A stretch of 64,000 bases of DNA from Alisma plantago-aquatica (taxonomy: Eukaryota > Streptophyta > Magnoliopsida > Alismatales > Alismataceae): positions 660,530,591-660,594,590 of the forward strand of contig OY856409.1 in NCBI GenBank assembly GCA_963693085.1, given 5' to 3'. This document shows, one piece after another, positions 1-13,320 of this stretch. The notes beneath the pieces are model-generated. The model was not told where the DNA came from. It was given only the letters and a program-made list of their open reading frames with translations, and made no database searches. A program made the translations under genes and the position numbers. Each line of letters begins with the position of its first letter. Within the stretch, counting starts at the first letter, position 1.

Positions 1-3000
1 GGAAGAAACACCAAGAAAATCTATCTAGGAAGAGCTTATTGAATTTCTCCAACTATAGGAAGAAGAACCCTAACTCAAGTCTCTTGCTTAATCTTCATTT
101 CAAACCAAAATTACTTATACTCTAAAAAAGATTTAAGTTTTGGAGTTAAATTGGTGAAATGAGTTACTCTCACTCTACTGGTTAGGTATAATCAATTTGG
201 TGCTTGTTTACCTGCTTATTATTAAAATTTTAGAGGAATTTTATTTGCCTAGTTTTTTCCTCTGGGAAATCAAATGACATTTCAAGTTAAGATTAGAGTA
301 CATTTTAGCTAGTTTATTCTGCTAAAAAATATATGTATTTTTTAATGCAAGATTAAGCTATTTTATTCCCATGGAAAACTAAATGATGACAAAAGGGTTC
401 AAGCCTAATAATGTTGGTTCACATGTTTTCCAAAGGAAAAAGAATTAATGACCTTATCTACAAATAAACTATTTGATTCCCTATGTGATCATTTACCTAA
501 CTAATTACAACTTAATAATCAAAACTATTAGCATATTGTTTTCTAAATTATATATTGAAATTGTATTATTCATCACTATATTAGGTCAACTTATCATGCT
601 TACTTATGTAATACTTAATCATGTCAGAATAACTCCAAAGATCCCATAACTATAAGTCATGGAGACTTGGGTTTTTCTTTTCCTCTAATATCTAAATCAT
701 CAATAGAAGTAAATTCATACAAAAACTTTGATTTTCAAATAAAATTCAAAACAATTTATAAAGTTATAACTAACATCTAATGAATCATTTGAGACAAGTA
801 ATATAGGCTTGAATGTAAACTTGAAGATGGGTGCTTACATAATATTTGTAGATCGTTGGTCATTGTCCCCTATATTATTTCTGGTAGGGATTTGATACAA
901 AGATAGGCACAAGAAGAACAATAAAATGTCCTATAATCCATCAAGTATATTTCCTTAAATCCTATTTATTCAAAAAGAGGTGAGTGAGGTATACCTTGTC
1001 ATAGAGTAAATCTAATGGCGTATTCTTGGTGGGTGACATGTTGTGACTTTCTCTAGTGCAATAATAATAGTTAGTAATGTCCTCCTAGACAAGTACTTCA
1101 ATGAATGCATCTCTATTTCTTCCATGCAGATGATGGGAACTACACATCAAGCTACTTGAACAATCCGTAAGGAGCAACCTTTTAGTAACACATTGGCATT
1201 GGTCTATCTTGTCGTCTCTATCTTGATGGGTAATGATTGTTATAGGGTTTCCCAAGTGATAAAAACATGTGTATTCACACCCTATCTGTCAAACATTGTT
1301 TTATAGGGAAGGTGGAAGAAAGGATCATAGAACCCAAGATGCAACATACAACAAACTATTTTTTCACTGGTGATTGTGTAACAACTAACCAGTCAGCTAA
1401 AAGGTTTTAGAAGCTCTAACATTAGTATTCGATCTGTTAATCACATAAATCGACCATATATGGACCAATCTATCAGTTAGAAGATGTAGTCTAATGTAAA
1501 AGTATTGCAGTAACTATATCCTTTAATCTATCAACTGTCTAATCATATTAGGCAACCATTTAAACCTCATTGATTGGCGAGACTCTCTAGTTGTCCATCT
1601 ATTCTAGACAGTCTAGTATATCTCTAATAGATTGTACATAAGTTTTAGTAAAACATGAAAACTATATTTTATGAATTGAAACATTTTCAACAATTTACAA
1701 GATTGTACTCCTATTCCTTGACCATCCAATGCATGTGACACTATTGGTAATCATATTACAACTTCACAAGCAAAGAGATATATCTGTCAACACATCGATT
1801 TCACCCAAGAAATTGGATAAGTTGGACAACAACTTCAACCATTTTGTGACCAATGGTATCATGACCATGTATCCCTTTGCTTAATATCTAAATTGAATGA
1901 GAGGATTGGTATCATCACATCATACAAGATATCATGTAGTATAAATATAACAAGTGACATTTGAATAATAAATTATAAAGCACTCCTTTGAAAAGGAGAA
2001 TTTCCTATGATGATATAATGATTCCATTGACTTGAATTATGGCCTTTATATACAATGATGTTATGAATACATGATCAAAATTTAATAAGTTTCAAGAATA
2101 TGAATCAAAATCTATTTTTGAAGATATACATTATTTAAAACTTATAAACAAAAAGAAAACAAAAATATAAAAACTTGAAATATAGTACATAAATTGATAT
2201 GTACATGAAACAAAAATATAAAACCCTAACCTTTGTTTAAGTAAAGAACACAACAAAACCTGAAAGTAGCCTTTACTTTCACCCAAGGTTCCCCTAAATC
2301 CCTATGTTTTACATCCAAATGAAATATTACCATCTAGATTATGATAATTTCAACTACATTATGCTAATGAACCAATATTTTCAACAATCATGAAAATGCA
2401 TATTTCTCTAATGGGGATCTAACATAGTTGTCCTTGTCTATAGAAGGCCTTAAGAAGAATTGAAGCAACTCCAATTCACATAAAATCTAGTTAAAGTACC
2501 ATATGCACAACTTATTCTTAGGAACCCAGGTACTGCCATTATTTGCATGAGCCATATCTATCATTTTGTCAAACTAGAAGAAAGACAAAAAGCCCATTGA
2601 TCTAGGTAATCACTTGAAATAGGTGAAGGTTAATACTTATCTTCCATCACACTTTTCCTACAACATGTTGCATATCCAACATTTCTTTCTGATCTAAATC
2701 CCCTTGTATATGTCCAACCCCATGATAGCAATGTCAACCTCCCAGACATTACCTAGTCTTTAGGTCAACATTAAATGCAATATAATCCCCAAATCCACCT
2801 AGATTACATCCACTCTTTTCATGAATGATACAATTACTAATTTCCTATACAAGCCCATTTTGATTTTATGTTTTGTTCATATATATCCTTAGAATTATTT
2901 TAGACTTAACCCAACCATCATTGTATTATGTTGAGATGTGCCATCACTTGACCATTCCTCAACTCACAATAGATGTTTTGCAATAAAAATATCTACCAGT

Positions 3001-6000
3001 GGCCACCCTAATAGTTCAAGACATGAGCCCTTGGGACCCTGAAGGGTGGGAAAGATGGTTATGACCATCTTTTCATATAGGAAAACCACATGGTGATGAT
3101 TTGTTTTAAGAATAAAATTTGAGTGAGCTTCTGATTTCTTGAAACAAAAAATAAAATTGGTTTATCCATTTTTTTCTCTAAACATTATAGATCTTTTAGT
3201 TCTTTTTAACTGAAAATGAGTCTTCCCCCTTAAGTTGGTATAAGTTTGATCCATAATTTTGGTAACACTCAATTTTTTCCACATGATCTGGTTTCTATAT
3301 GAGTAAAATCATGAAAAGTGCCAATGAAAAGAATTAATGAATCAAACGTAGACATGCTGAAAAATTTAAATTTAGAATAGATTCACTGATGAACTGTGGT
3401 TTTAACCATACTCACTAAAATCTGGTAGAAAGCCACCGAGGCTCACCCTAGATTGAGAGAAAGCACTAAATACATCCTAGATATGCTAGTAACATCATGA
3501 GGAGTGTTATATGAAAAAGATGATACCATAAAATGATCAATATATCCACCCGAGCTATAAATAAATTTATGACCAAATCTAAAATATAATAAAATTGGTA
3601 TGATTTGGTAGTCCCATGATGTGTTAAAAAGATGACCATTTATCTCTCATGATTAGATTGTCCTTTTTTATAATTTAGAAATCAAAATTTTGACTCGGGA
3701 AGGCCTCCCACTATAATGGATGTCCAGTTAATGAATGCTTCAATACTATCTACCTTGTCTAGATGTTGTCACCGAGTCCTTGACCTGACACAATTTCACA
3801 ACCTAGTCCCCATCAAACAAGGTTAGCTTTTCTAGCCAAGTTCATGCAGTGCATCTTGAAAATGAAAATTGACATGAAACACTTCTTTTGAGATCAAAAT
3901 ACACAGTTTAGGTGAAAACATAGGCTATCTAGCCTTACATATGTCAGAGTAGCCTTCATCTATAACATGCATTGTCTCGTTGTTCGAAGAACTTTCCTTT
4001 GAATCGTACTGCATAGGCATCATCCTTCGGCGAATCTTGGGGCTCAAAAGACCCTACGATGGGGTCCAAAGACCTTCTCTTTGATGACGTGGACACAGCC
4101 CATCCTGGGCGATCCGAAAAGAGAAATGCAAAAGAAGATGTCTGATGCCTCAAGTCTTATGTAGTAGAAAGTTCACTATAGGGTGCAAAACCTGTAGGTA
4201 CTACAGATTCTCACCTGCCTTCTGGTCCTCAATGGGCTGAGGCAACGGTTTTGGAACTGGAGCAGATCTATACAGCAGCACATGCAAGCACGAAACCATG
4301 TCCATCAAGTCCATGGATACCCTTTTAGTTCCTAGATTCTCCATCTTGTTTTAGCATGAATCTTATCTGACAAAAAGTGAAGGAGTCAATGCATAGAGCA
4401 TTATGTATCAAAATGGTGGAGAAATTATCAAAATAGCCAGCTTTGAGGGTAAAGACGAGGGAAACCTGTCAAGCCACTTCGACTTCCGAGTAATAAAGAG
4501 TGAACTTATAGAAGGTATCTACCCTTAAGAGACATTGAGGATCCACCTAACAAGGCCTATCAAATCTCAACCCTCATGCCTATCTATATACAACACCATG
4601 ATATGGAAGCTCCACTAATGACCCCCTATTGAGCCACCATTAACCAACCCTATCAAATCACTAACCTAACCCATAAAGTCTACCTCGATAGGTATTCGTC
4701 TAATCACCCTCGAAAACCATGATATCAAATCTAGTCAAGGTCGAAGCTACTAAGGGTCAAAAACCCTAACTATCAAACATGGACCATCTAGCCATTAGAT
4801 CCTAGGTTATGGTTAGGGTTCAAACCAAAGATAAAAACCTACTCGATCTAAGATTAAAAGCATCAAAATCAAATAAAATGAAGAAAATTTAATAAGAAAA
4901 AGGTAAACTCAAATACTTCGCATACCAACTTTAATTAGGTCTTCTTGTTATGATAAATTTTTAATTAAGTCCACAACATGCAAGAAAACATGAAATTAGG
5001 GCAAAAAAATAGAGTTAAGGTTTAATTAGAGTTTTGTCTTATTAATTTATTCCAAAACTTAACCAACCATTCAATTATGATAATAAAAGAATATTAGGGC
5101 TAGTTTACTATTAAGCTAGGTTAGGGGCCTTAAACTAGTGATTAATATATCATGTACATATAATAAAAGGTAGATGATATTTCCATGTTCAATGAACACA
5201 AAGAGAGAAGAACAATTTGAGCTTGATGTAAAACCAAGATCTTGAAGAAAATGAATTAAACAATTGTACTCAGGCTATGGGTGATTGTTTTAGCCTATAG
5301 AGAACTTTTGTAGTTTGCAAATGTAACCAAGGAATTCTGGATCAACAAAACTTGGACGATGATACATATACACCTATTTATCTAAGATTATTTTGAAAAA
5401 TTCATTACATAAATTTGTCATTTGTATGGACCATCACTAAGAAACAACTGCACAAGAACTAACTTTATTGTAGGAGATTTTATAACATGATTGAATGTTC
5501 TTTTATAGTCAATTTCCTATTCTTTATGGAGTATATGAGCTACTAGATGTACTTTCAACATTTAAGTGATCCACCTAGCTTTAATTTGGATTTAAAAAAC
5601 TATTATTAACTTAATATGTTTTGAGCAGTTCTATATTCGATGAGATATTATGTTCAATACTTCAAAATCTTCTTTCTTAGCTTGATGCCACCCCTATGTT
5701 GAACAACTACCTTGACTATTCTTGTAAATGTAGGTGTCTTATATAAACTTACTGTTAAAGAATACTTTGGATTTGGTTTTAGCACACCTACCATTCCTCT
5801 CTTATCATAAAATGGTTTCTAGTTTTAGTAATAGGTGTCCCATTATAATGATTTTGAGTAGTGTCATTAGTATTTAGACTAGATGTTAAAGAATGAGTGG
5901 AACTAGTAATATCTTGATTAACATTGAGCTCATCATATTCTATAAAAGAATATTATCTATGATGTATGTCAGTCTCTTGTTGTCCTCATTTGTTGAAGCC

Positions 6001-6408
6001 TCTTTGATTCTAATTATCAAGAACTTTTCCCACATTGGCATGGCCAATAGTTATAGAAATAGAAGAATGATAAGTGTTATTGCTAGAAATAGGAGAAACA
6101 CTTAAACCATTCAAATTTTCAACACAATGTAAGTGAATTGTTGTTTATATGTGAATAAGTGTGAGTATAACAATATTGTATCACAAGCTGTGTCAAGACT
6201 ATTTGTACTACTAGAAGTATTATTTTCATCAAATATAGCTAAGAAGATACAGTACTAAATTTGTCTCATAGCATGTACCTTATCTTTGGATGGAATTTTT
6301 TTTCCATTGAACACAAAATTTTTAGATGCATACACTTTTCTATAAGCAAGGTGTAAACATTTATATCCTTGTTATATGAACTATAATCAATGAACATGTA
6401 GGGCAAGC
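1..6408. other. AT-rich intergenic DNA, nothing recognised
   Basis: This stretch is AT-rich and carries only short open frames (70 codons or fewer) that look random. I read it in both directions for reverse transcriptase, integrase, protease and transposase motifs and recognised none. It may be very old transposon sequence. The part around 3.4-4.8 kb is somewhat less AT-rich and has a 65-codon minus-strand frame (3956-4153) that I do not recognise. Confidence 0.5.
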
Positions 6409-7699
6409 AGAAAGACCCAATCTTTACGTTCAATTATTTACAAAATTATATCAAAAAAAAAATTTATAGTCATGCTTTACATCAGAGTCACAAAATCTTA
6501 CAATTGTGATTACAAAATTTAGGAATGTACATAAGTCCTATATACTCTTCAACAGGGGATAACTCATGCATGTCTCATCTAATTTCTTCTTCTCATCACT
6601 TTTCCATGAGTTCCCAAAGGAATGAAACCACACATGGACCCCAAAAAGGGAAACATAAGTCTACAAGGCTAGCACTAGATCCAATTATTGATATATTAAA
6701 AAAACAAAGAGTTGCATAACCAAATATAGGTAAGTCCTCTAGGAGGACCATGGTAACATCAAGAAGATGATCTAGTTACCGTACTAGTTTCAAAAGAGTT
6801 CAACCATTCACATTGGTAACTAGAAACAATAAATAGATTCTCAAAACTAATATCAATATATCAAGTTATTCAAAATGAGCCGATTTATCAATTAGAACAA
6901 GAAATATAATATTTTTGTCTTTGCCAGTGGCTATGTGTTGTATGTTCTCCCCTTTATGAGAGAACAACACTATTTATCATGTGGGGGTAGCCTATAACAG
7001 GGGACCTCTAATTGTCCGTTATCCATTATGCAGGGTTGGGGATATGACATGCCTATTCTAATGAGCCTAAGCTCTTAGCTAATATTTGGGTTTTGTGCCA
7101 ATATCAAAACTAACTAATATTTCAGTCATTCAACAATTTTCAACATTTAATTTAGTTGTGGTGACCTTCAACATCAGGGAAAGACTAATAACAAATTGGT
7201 TCACCACTTTTGCAACATTATGTGAATGTGATTCAGGAGGGACATAAATAGTTCAATAATCTAATTGAGAATTCAGTACCTTTATATCATGCAAGAGTCT
7301 AATGTTCTCATGATCAAGATTCAAAAACTCCAAGAGGTGATGAATACATGCATCTAAAATTTGGAACGATAGTGTTACTATTGGATTTGAATTACATGTT
7401 GTTCCATTCGAGTTATTTTGGATTAGATTTTAATTTGGGATTATAAATGCATATTCTCTCCATTCTTATGATTTTTATATTTCCATATAGGTTTCATACT
7501 TGGTATATATTTATTTTCCCTAATTATGTCCTCAAGTGTTATTCTCGCTTGCATACCATTTCATTTAGGTACTATGGTCAAGGATGTCCATTATACAACA
7601 TTTGACTTATCGAAATGTTCTTACTAGTAATCTAGTTTTTGAGTCAAAGATAATGTATACTAGTTACATGTTCATGTTTAGGCCATAAATTTGTACCTA
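6409..7699 (-). repeat. Left terminal repeat (3' LTR) of the 6.4-11.2 kb element
   Basis: It aligns by eye with 9928-11243 along its whole length. Examples are the blocks around 6525 and 10055 (AATGTACATAAGT then a CTCTTCAA run) and around 7560 and 11110 (GGTACTATGGTCAAGGATGT). Many substitutions and small indels separate the copies, so the insertion is old. Confidence 0.7.
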
Positions 7700-7704
7700 A
7701 GAAT

Positions 7705-9036
7705 TCATCCATCTGAGTTAGCGGTGTTGTAGGGTCTCCATATTCCATGGGCGCCACTACCATTGGTGATTTCCAATCATTTTCGTGTCGATGGGTGGAG
7801 ACCTATTTATTGCTTGCTAGTGTCTAGGTAGGATCATGATTGGTGGTGGGGTAGATGTGACACTAATCATGCTGGTTCTTTTTCTCTAGTGCAAATTTTT
7901 TGTGTACTTCCATGGTTGGGGTTCGAGTGTTATAAAGTAAAAGGGCATGTTTCTAGGGTTCTTGTAGGTATTATATATATATGAGGAGTGGGATTAGAGT
8001 TAACAATGTCTAGGTTGGCTGTGTTGAGGTGTCTGACTTTGGTAACAGTCATCGTCCCCATTGTTGGTTAGGAGGAGGAGCGATCATGACGGGAGATGTG
8101 GTGGATATTTAAAGGTCTTGTACTTGGAGAGAGTAATTGTGAAACAACATTTTGGCCATTTGGTCCAATGGTGGGGAAGGGATGTTTCGGGAGAAGGAGA
8201 TGTTATAGTCCACAATCATGATCTTGATTATTTCACGACTTGTAAGAATGATGCAGTTAAAAGGTGTATAACTGGAGTTTAGGGACATCAGAGTGAGAGG
8301 CTTTAGAGGAGCATTTAAGATGTGGATTCTAGGTTAGGGGAGGAGGAGATGAAAAAAGGAGAAAGGCAGGCAGAACAGACAATGTCATCGAGGCATCTGT
8401 TGTCTCTGTACACGACGATAGGGTCCGAAATGTGTGTTACATGAAAAGAAATAAACGAGACATAACTAATTGAATGGCAAAATGAATGTCATTCATGTAA
8501 GTCAATATATAAGATTTTGTCCAATTAATTGGAGGATCAACTAAAGTTAAAATGAGATGTAATTTGAACTAGAGGTAATCAGTCTGAGGGCTATCTAGAT
8601 ATAATGGCAGTCCTTCATTTTATGGTTATCAGTTGGTCTATTAATTTTTTTGTCTTAATTTTCTCAATAATTTCTATCTAATATTATCAATAATATTTTA
8701 AATTGATTATGTAGCCATTAGTTATCAAATGTAGGGTATTGTTGAAATACAATGTCTACTAAAAGTTTTTGAACACAAGGATGTAAAATTTTATGCCATG
8801 AAAAGATAAGTCAAGGGACTATCTTGCAAATACTTTTCACATGAGAAGAATTAACTCACTAATAAAAAAGAAATTCAAGTGTAGAATACTTAGTGCCAAA
8901 TAACATGATACTGATCAAGATAACTCAACAAGGGTTACAATAAGTGATCACTTTGTAAAAGAATTCAAGATTAGGAAAAATCATGAACTGTAACTCAAGA
9001 ATAGATTTAGCACCCAAAATTGAATATATTACAACA
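7705..9036 (-). repeat. Dispersed repeat copy 1, Gypsy LTR-like
   Basis: Read on the minus strand from 9036, this segment begins TGTTGTAAT and aligns over about 1.3 kb with the plus strand from 35711 to about 37072. It is preceded by a purine run (AAGGGGTGGAG, 9037-9047). Upstream is a frame reading NFEDEILFKG, which resembles the conserved 3' end of plant Ty3/Gypsy polyproteins just before the 3' LTR. I infer an LTR derived from a Gypsy element. It is cut off at about 7705 by the left terminal repeat. Confidence 0.6.
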
Positions 9037-9110
9037 CTCCACCCCTTAAAGAGGATTTCATCCTCAAAATTGGTATACCCATGGACTAGTAAAGTACTAC
9101 TCTCCAACTA
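9037..9110 (-). pseudogene. 3' end of a Gypsy-type polyprotein plus polypurine tract
   Basis: On the minus strand a short frame ends in NFEDEILFKG and leads into the purine tract AAGGGGTGGAG, directly followed by TGTTGTAAT. In plant Tekay-like Gypsy elements this arrangement marks the end of pol and the start of the 3' LTR. Only the last few dozen codons can be recognised. The remaining sequence up to 9915 shows no motif I can name. Confidence 0.5.
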
Positions 9111-9915
9111 TTAAATGATACAACTATAGGAACGCCAACTACAAAATACTATCATTCACTCTTTAACCCTTACTCTGCACCCATTTCTAGGTTTGAAGGG
9201 TTTCATGTGAAACTCCTATAGGAATACCTCTACGATTGTGACTTATGTCAAAAAAAATCAAAAATGAAATTCCATAAAACATTCCCTTTGTACTTATAGT
9301 ATTATAATGAAAATAGTTTTCTTTATGGGAATTCATTTTTATGCAAAACTAAAAATGGGAAAAATCAATGCGATGACTATGTCACAATCACCTCTTACCA
9401 ACATTGTCCATACTAGTTACTTGATTTAATTGTGGAAATAAGATTTTCATGAAACCTAAAGGTTCACTATCGGATATTATTCATACCAAAGGGGATTCAC
9501 AAAGTTATACTTGGTGCTTCTAGTCCTAATGTTTACATTCCAACTAATAGGTGGTTCACATATTATATACATATTTAACATGTTGATTTATTTTTTCGAA
9601 ATTTATGATCTTCCCAAGTAGTAGGAATAACTTTGTCTAGGTTGATATGTAAATTGAAGAAATCTCATCACCACCTAAGTGGATTGGGAGTAATTATGCC
9701 AGAACCTTCCCTTAACATCCTCTCTTAGACACCTCATATCTAATAAAATGGTGATGATTAATCTTACTAGATTGGTGTATTATTTCTATTTCTATATTAG
9801 GTAGACAAGACTATCAAAACAAGGGTTGGTTCCAAACTATTTATCTGATTTCTAGACGTACTAGTTATTTTAACCCTAATTTCCATGAGACATGCATGAG
9901 TATTGACTGTTCCTA

Positions 9916-9927
9916 GTTCTGATACCA
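9916..9927 (-). promoter_or_regulatory. Primer-binding site, tRNA-Met type
   Basis: The minus strand reads TGGTATCAGAAC immediately inside the right terminal repeat. It differs by one base from TGGTATCAGAGC, the usual initiator-Met primer site of plant LTR retrotransposons. It fixes the element's orientation as minus. Confidence 0.7.
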
Positions 9928-11243
9928 TGTTGTAAAGACCTAATCTTTATGATAATATATTTGTAAATTGTATCTAAAAGTATAAACAAATATTTTTACA
10001 ATCATGCTTTACATCATAGCCGCATAAGCTTACAATTATAATTACATAATTTAAGAATGTACATAAGTTCTATGTACTCTTCAATAGGGGATAGCTCCTG
10101 CATGTCTCTTCTAAGTATGCTTTACACCACCTGTCCATGAGTTGATAGAGGAACGAAACCACACATGGACCCCAAGAAGGAAAACATAAGTTAGAATAGC
10201 TGGTACTAAATCCAATTATTGAACTTTAAAAAAAACAAAGAGTTGTATAACTAAATATACATAACTCTGCTAAGTGTGGACTATGGCAACATAAAGAAGA
10301 TGATCTAGTTATCATACTAGTTTCAAAAGAGTTCAACGATTCACAATGGTAACTATAAATAATAAAGAGATATCAAAACTAATATTAAAATATTAAGTTA
10401 TTTAAAATGAAACCATTTGTCTATTAGCACAAGCAATCTAATATTTTATATTTTCCAGTGTCTAGGCGCCTAGTGTTATCCACTCTATGTGAGAATAACA
10501 CCGTTTCCTATGGGGGTAACCTGTATTAGGTGAACTCTAATTGTCTGTTATCTACTGTGTAGGTTCGGGGGATATGACCCACTAAATCTAGTGAGACAAA
10601 GCTCTTAGCCACTATTTGAATTTTTATGCCAATACCAAAGTCAACCAACATTTCAATTACTCAACAATGTTTAACATTCAATTTAATTGTGTTGACGATC
10701 AACATGAGTGAGAAGCAACATGAATGAGAGGCTAATAACAAATTGGTTCACCACTTTTGCAAACTTATATGAATGTGATTCATAAGGGAGATAAATAGTT
10801 CAATAACAAAATCAAGAATTTAGTACCTTTATATCAAGCAAGAGTCCAATTTTTCTTTATCAAGATTCAAACATCTCCAAGAGTTGATGTAGATAGGCAT
10901 CTACAATTTGCAACAACATTGTTACTATTGGCTTGGAATCAAATTTTGTTCAATTTGGATTATTTTGGATTAGATTTTCATTTGGGATTATAATTGAACA
11001 TTCTCTCCATTCTTGTGCTTTCTATATTTCCATCTAGGTTGCATACTTAGTATATAATTATCATATCTAATTAAGGCTTCAAATGTTATTCTCTCTCACA
11101 TACTATTTCATTAGGTACTATGGTCAAGGATGTTAATTATACAATATATGACATATCAAAATACTCTTACTAGTAGTCTAGTGAGTGAGTCATACATAAT
11201 GTATATGACTTACATGTTTATGTTTAGGACTCAAATGTCTACA
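9928..11243 (-). repeat. Right terminal repeat (5' LTR) of the 6.4-11.2 kb element
   Basis: This is the direct repeat of 6409-7699. On the plus strand it begins TGTTGTAAAGACC directly after the primer-site complement and ends TGTCTACA, which gives TG...CA termini. Confidence 0.7.
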
Positions 11244-11740
11244 TAAGCATGCATTCAGATGAAAGATAATAAAGTAATTTCTCATATAGTTCAAAACATA
11301 ATATACTCTATAGTCATTTTCAAGAATTCTTTCTATGCATAATTACATTCTTATTAGAATAGTCCTGAACATATTCTTCCTTGTGTTATATCTACCATTC
11401 AGACTCTATGTAGATCAAATTAGAGTAACTTGTTTCATGAATTCATATTGTATAATAAAATATTTATAATGTATTTATCAAGGGCCTAGTTTCATAACAA
11501 GGTTGAATCTATAATAAGGGTCTTATTGTAGACAAGTATTAAATTTACTTCTTATAAATATAAGTACATGGCTTTCAAAATGCTTGAATTCCAAGTCACT
11601 CAGATATTTTTCATATGTTATCCACTCCCCCTTCGTATTCTTGAGAGTGCTGATTGTGTTTCTTTTGTGCCTTTGGTTCACATGGTTGTGGTAGAACCTT
11701 GAGTTGTTGTATCCTTACTTTATCCGGTTGATATAGCTTT
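11244..11740. other. AT-rich spacer, nothing recognised
   Basis: No credible frame or repeat was recognised here. The segment lies between the end of the decayed LTR element and the last recognisable part of the L1 fragment. Confidence 0.4.
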
Positions 11741-11749
11741 GGTGTTTTA

Positions 11750-12885
11750 GATCCTCTTCTTCTACCTTCATCATCATATTCAGCCCAACCTATAAGTCAG
11801 AGAAGAGGACATCCAAAATATCATTATATTGTACTGCTAGCTCAATTTGGAGTCTATTGATGCTATTGAGACATGGTCCTTTTGTGTCCTTTTCTCCCTC
11901 TATCTTCTGCTCCAATCAAATAGAGATTTTCACATCCTAAAGTGCATCATTAAAGTTCAAGTCCTTGTTCCAGGTGTTGTTTAGCATAATTGATAACTCC
12001 TAATTAGATTACCATGAAGCCTTAGTGGTAAACTTGGGGGGGGAGGTGAATTGTTTGAATGTGAATTTAACAAGTTGCAGGTAGTGATCAGATCCAAACC
12101 ATCAAAGATGCTCTACAATTGTATAGGGATGTTCTCATATGAAAGTTCTATTTGCATTGGCCCTATCGAGGTGTTCTGGAAGAAACTGTGGCGATAAGTG
12201 TATTTCATCCCTAAAAAACTACTATTAGGTCAACCTACATTAGTGTATTGTAGAAAGTTGTCACTTTTATGCAGTTGTAGTAGTCACAACCACTCTGCTC
12301 ACATGGGTCGAGTGTGGTGTTAAAGTCCCTCAAAGCATTCCACATGACCTTGAATGTGTTTCCTATGCTTATCAAATGTTTCCATAAAAGTTTTCTAGTG
12401 CTAATTTGTGGGCTTGCATAGATGAAGGATATGAAACATTTGTTATTAACTTTTCCTTAGATAAACTGCTAGTGACTGCATATCACCTACACTTTGCATT
12501 GGTTTGTATTCTAGCACATTCAAATACCGCCGACAAAACCTCTAGCTTCTACATGATAATAATTTGCAAAGAGAATCTTCTTTATAGTTTTAGTAGCCGC
12601 TTGGTCATTGATTCTTAGTTCCCGAAGAGCTACAATTTTAGTTTTGTGTACTCCAATAATATCTCTAAGGAAACAACATATATCATCAATGTCGTTCCCT
12701 CTGGTGTTCCAACATACTAAATCAATCATCAACAACTACAAGTTGAGGGTGGGTCGATTGTCATAAAGAGATCATACCTCAAACAATCTGACACCCAACT
12801 TCAACCTCCATTCCTTTACCCTCTTCATCTACGATACCCTAAATAGACCCTTTGGGCATAGGAGCATCCAGTCTTGGACTCTATG
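11750..12885 (-). pseudogene. L1-clade LINE fragment: endonuclease part of ORF2
   Basis: The minus strand opens with MIDLVCWNTRG (12735 region), the usual start of an L1 ORF2 apurinic endonuclease. It continues through a VEARGFVGGI block, then FISFIYASPQ, then DFNTTLDPCE (the GDFN motif with the Gly changed to Arg), a GSDHY motif near 12110, and a NNTWNKDLNFNDAL stretch. Several stop codons and frame changes break it and the reverse transcriptase domain is absent. Its 5' side abuts the end of a Copia gag at about 12890. The original enzyme would nick target DNA for target-primed reverse transcription. Confidence 0.75.
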
Positions 12886-12889
12886 TGTG

Positions 12890-13270
12890 GTTCTACAAGT
12901 TCTCAAGCATCCCTTTAAGCATGTAGACTTTGCTTTCCTTCACTTGATCTGTCCCCTCATAAGTGATGCATAGCTTTCTCCATACCTCATAGGTTGTTTC
13001 ACATGAAGAAATCCGGTTGAACTTGGTGGAGGTCATGGAGGCATAAAGGATGTGCATGGCTCTAGCATTCAAGGTTGCTTTCTTCAAGGTAGCATCATCC
13101 CATTCTTCAATCTTTGTCTTTGGTAGCTTGTATGGGTTGTTCACCATTTTCCACATCTCAAGACTTGATCCTTAGATGTAGAATTGAAGCCTTCTTCTCC
13201 AATAGAGGAAATTTCTCCCATCAAAGATTGGTAGGTTGATCAAGTATCTCCCTCCTTGGTAGTCACCCAT
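12890..13270 (-). pseudogene. gag: Copia gag (DUF4219/UBN2 type), broken
   Basis: The frame starts with ATG at 13268-13270 (MGDYQGGRYL), about 35 bases after the primer site. It shows the plant Copia gag pattern FDGRNFLYW, then a W..V...P segment, then TYEVWRKLCITYEG, which is characteristic of the UBN2 gag domain. An in-frame TAA at 13172-13174 splits it, and a second stop after MLENL ends it near the L1 fragment. Gag normally forms the virus-like particle that packages the element RNA. The pol region of this element is not in the window. Confidence 0.8.
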
Positions 13271-13306
13271 CTTCTCCTACTTGTTGAAGTATGCTTGGAG
13301 AAGCCC

Positions 13307-13318
13307 GCTCTGATACCA
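13307..13318 (-). promoter_or_regulatory. Primer-binding site, initiator-Met tRNA
   Basis: The minus strand reads TGGTATCAGAGC, continuing GGG, two bases inside the LTR that begins at 13321. It is a perfect plant initiator-Met primer site and shows that the element runs right to left. Confidence 0.85.
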
Positions 13319-13320
13319 AT

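Larger units (their letters stand above)
6409..11243 (-). mobile_element. Decayed LTR-type element, minus orientation
   Basis: Two direct repeats of about 1.3 kb (6409-7699 and 9928-11243) flank a 2.2 kb interior. Next to the right repeat the minus strand reads TGGTATCAGAAC (9916-9927), a primer-binding site close to the initiator-Met tRNA type, so the right repeat is the 5' LTR. Possible 5-bp target duplications are CAAGC (6404-6408) and TAAGC (11244-11248), differing by one transition. The interior has no long reading frame, so the element is either non-autonomous or badly decayed. The left boundary is uncertain by a few bases. Confidence 0.65.
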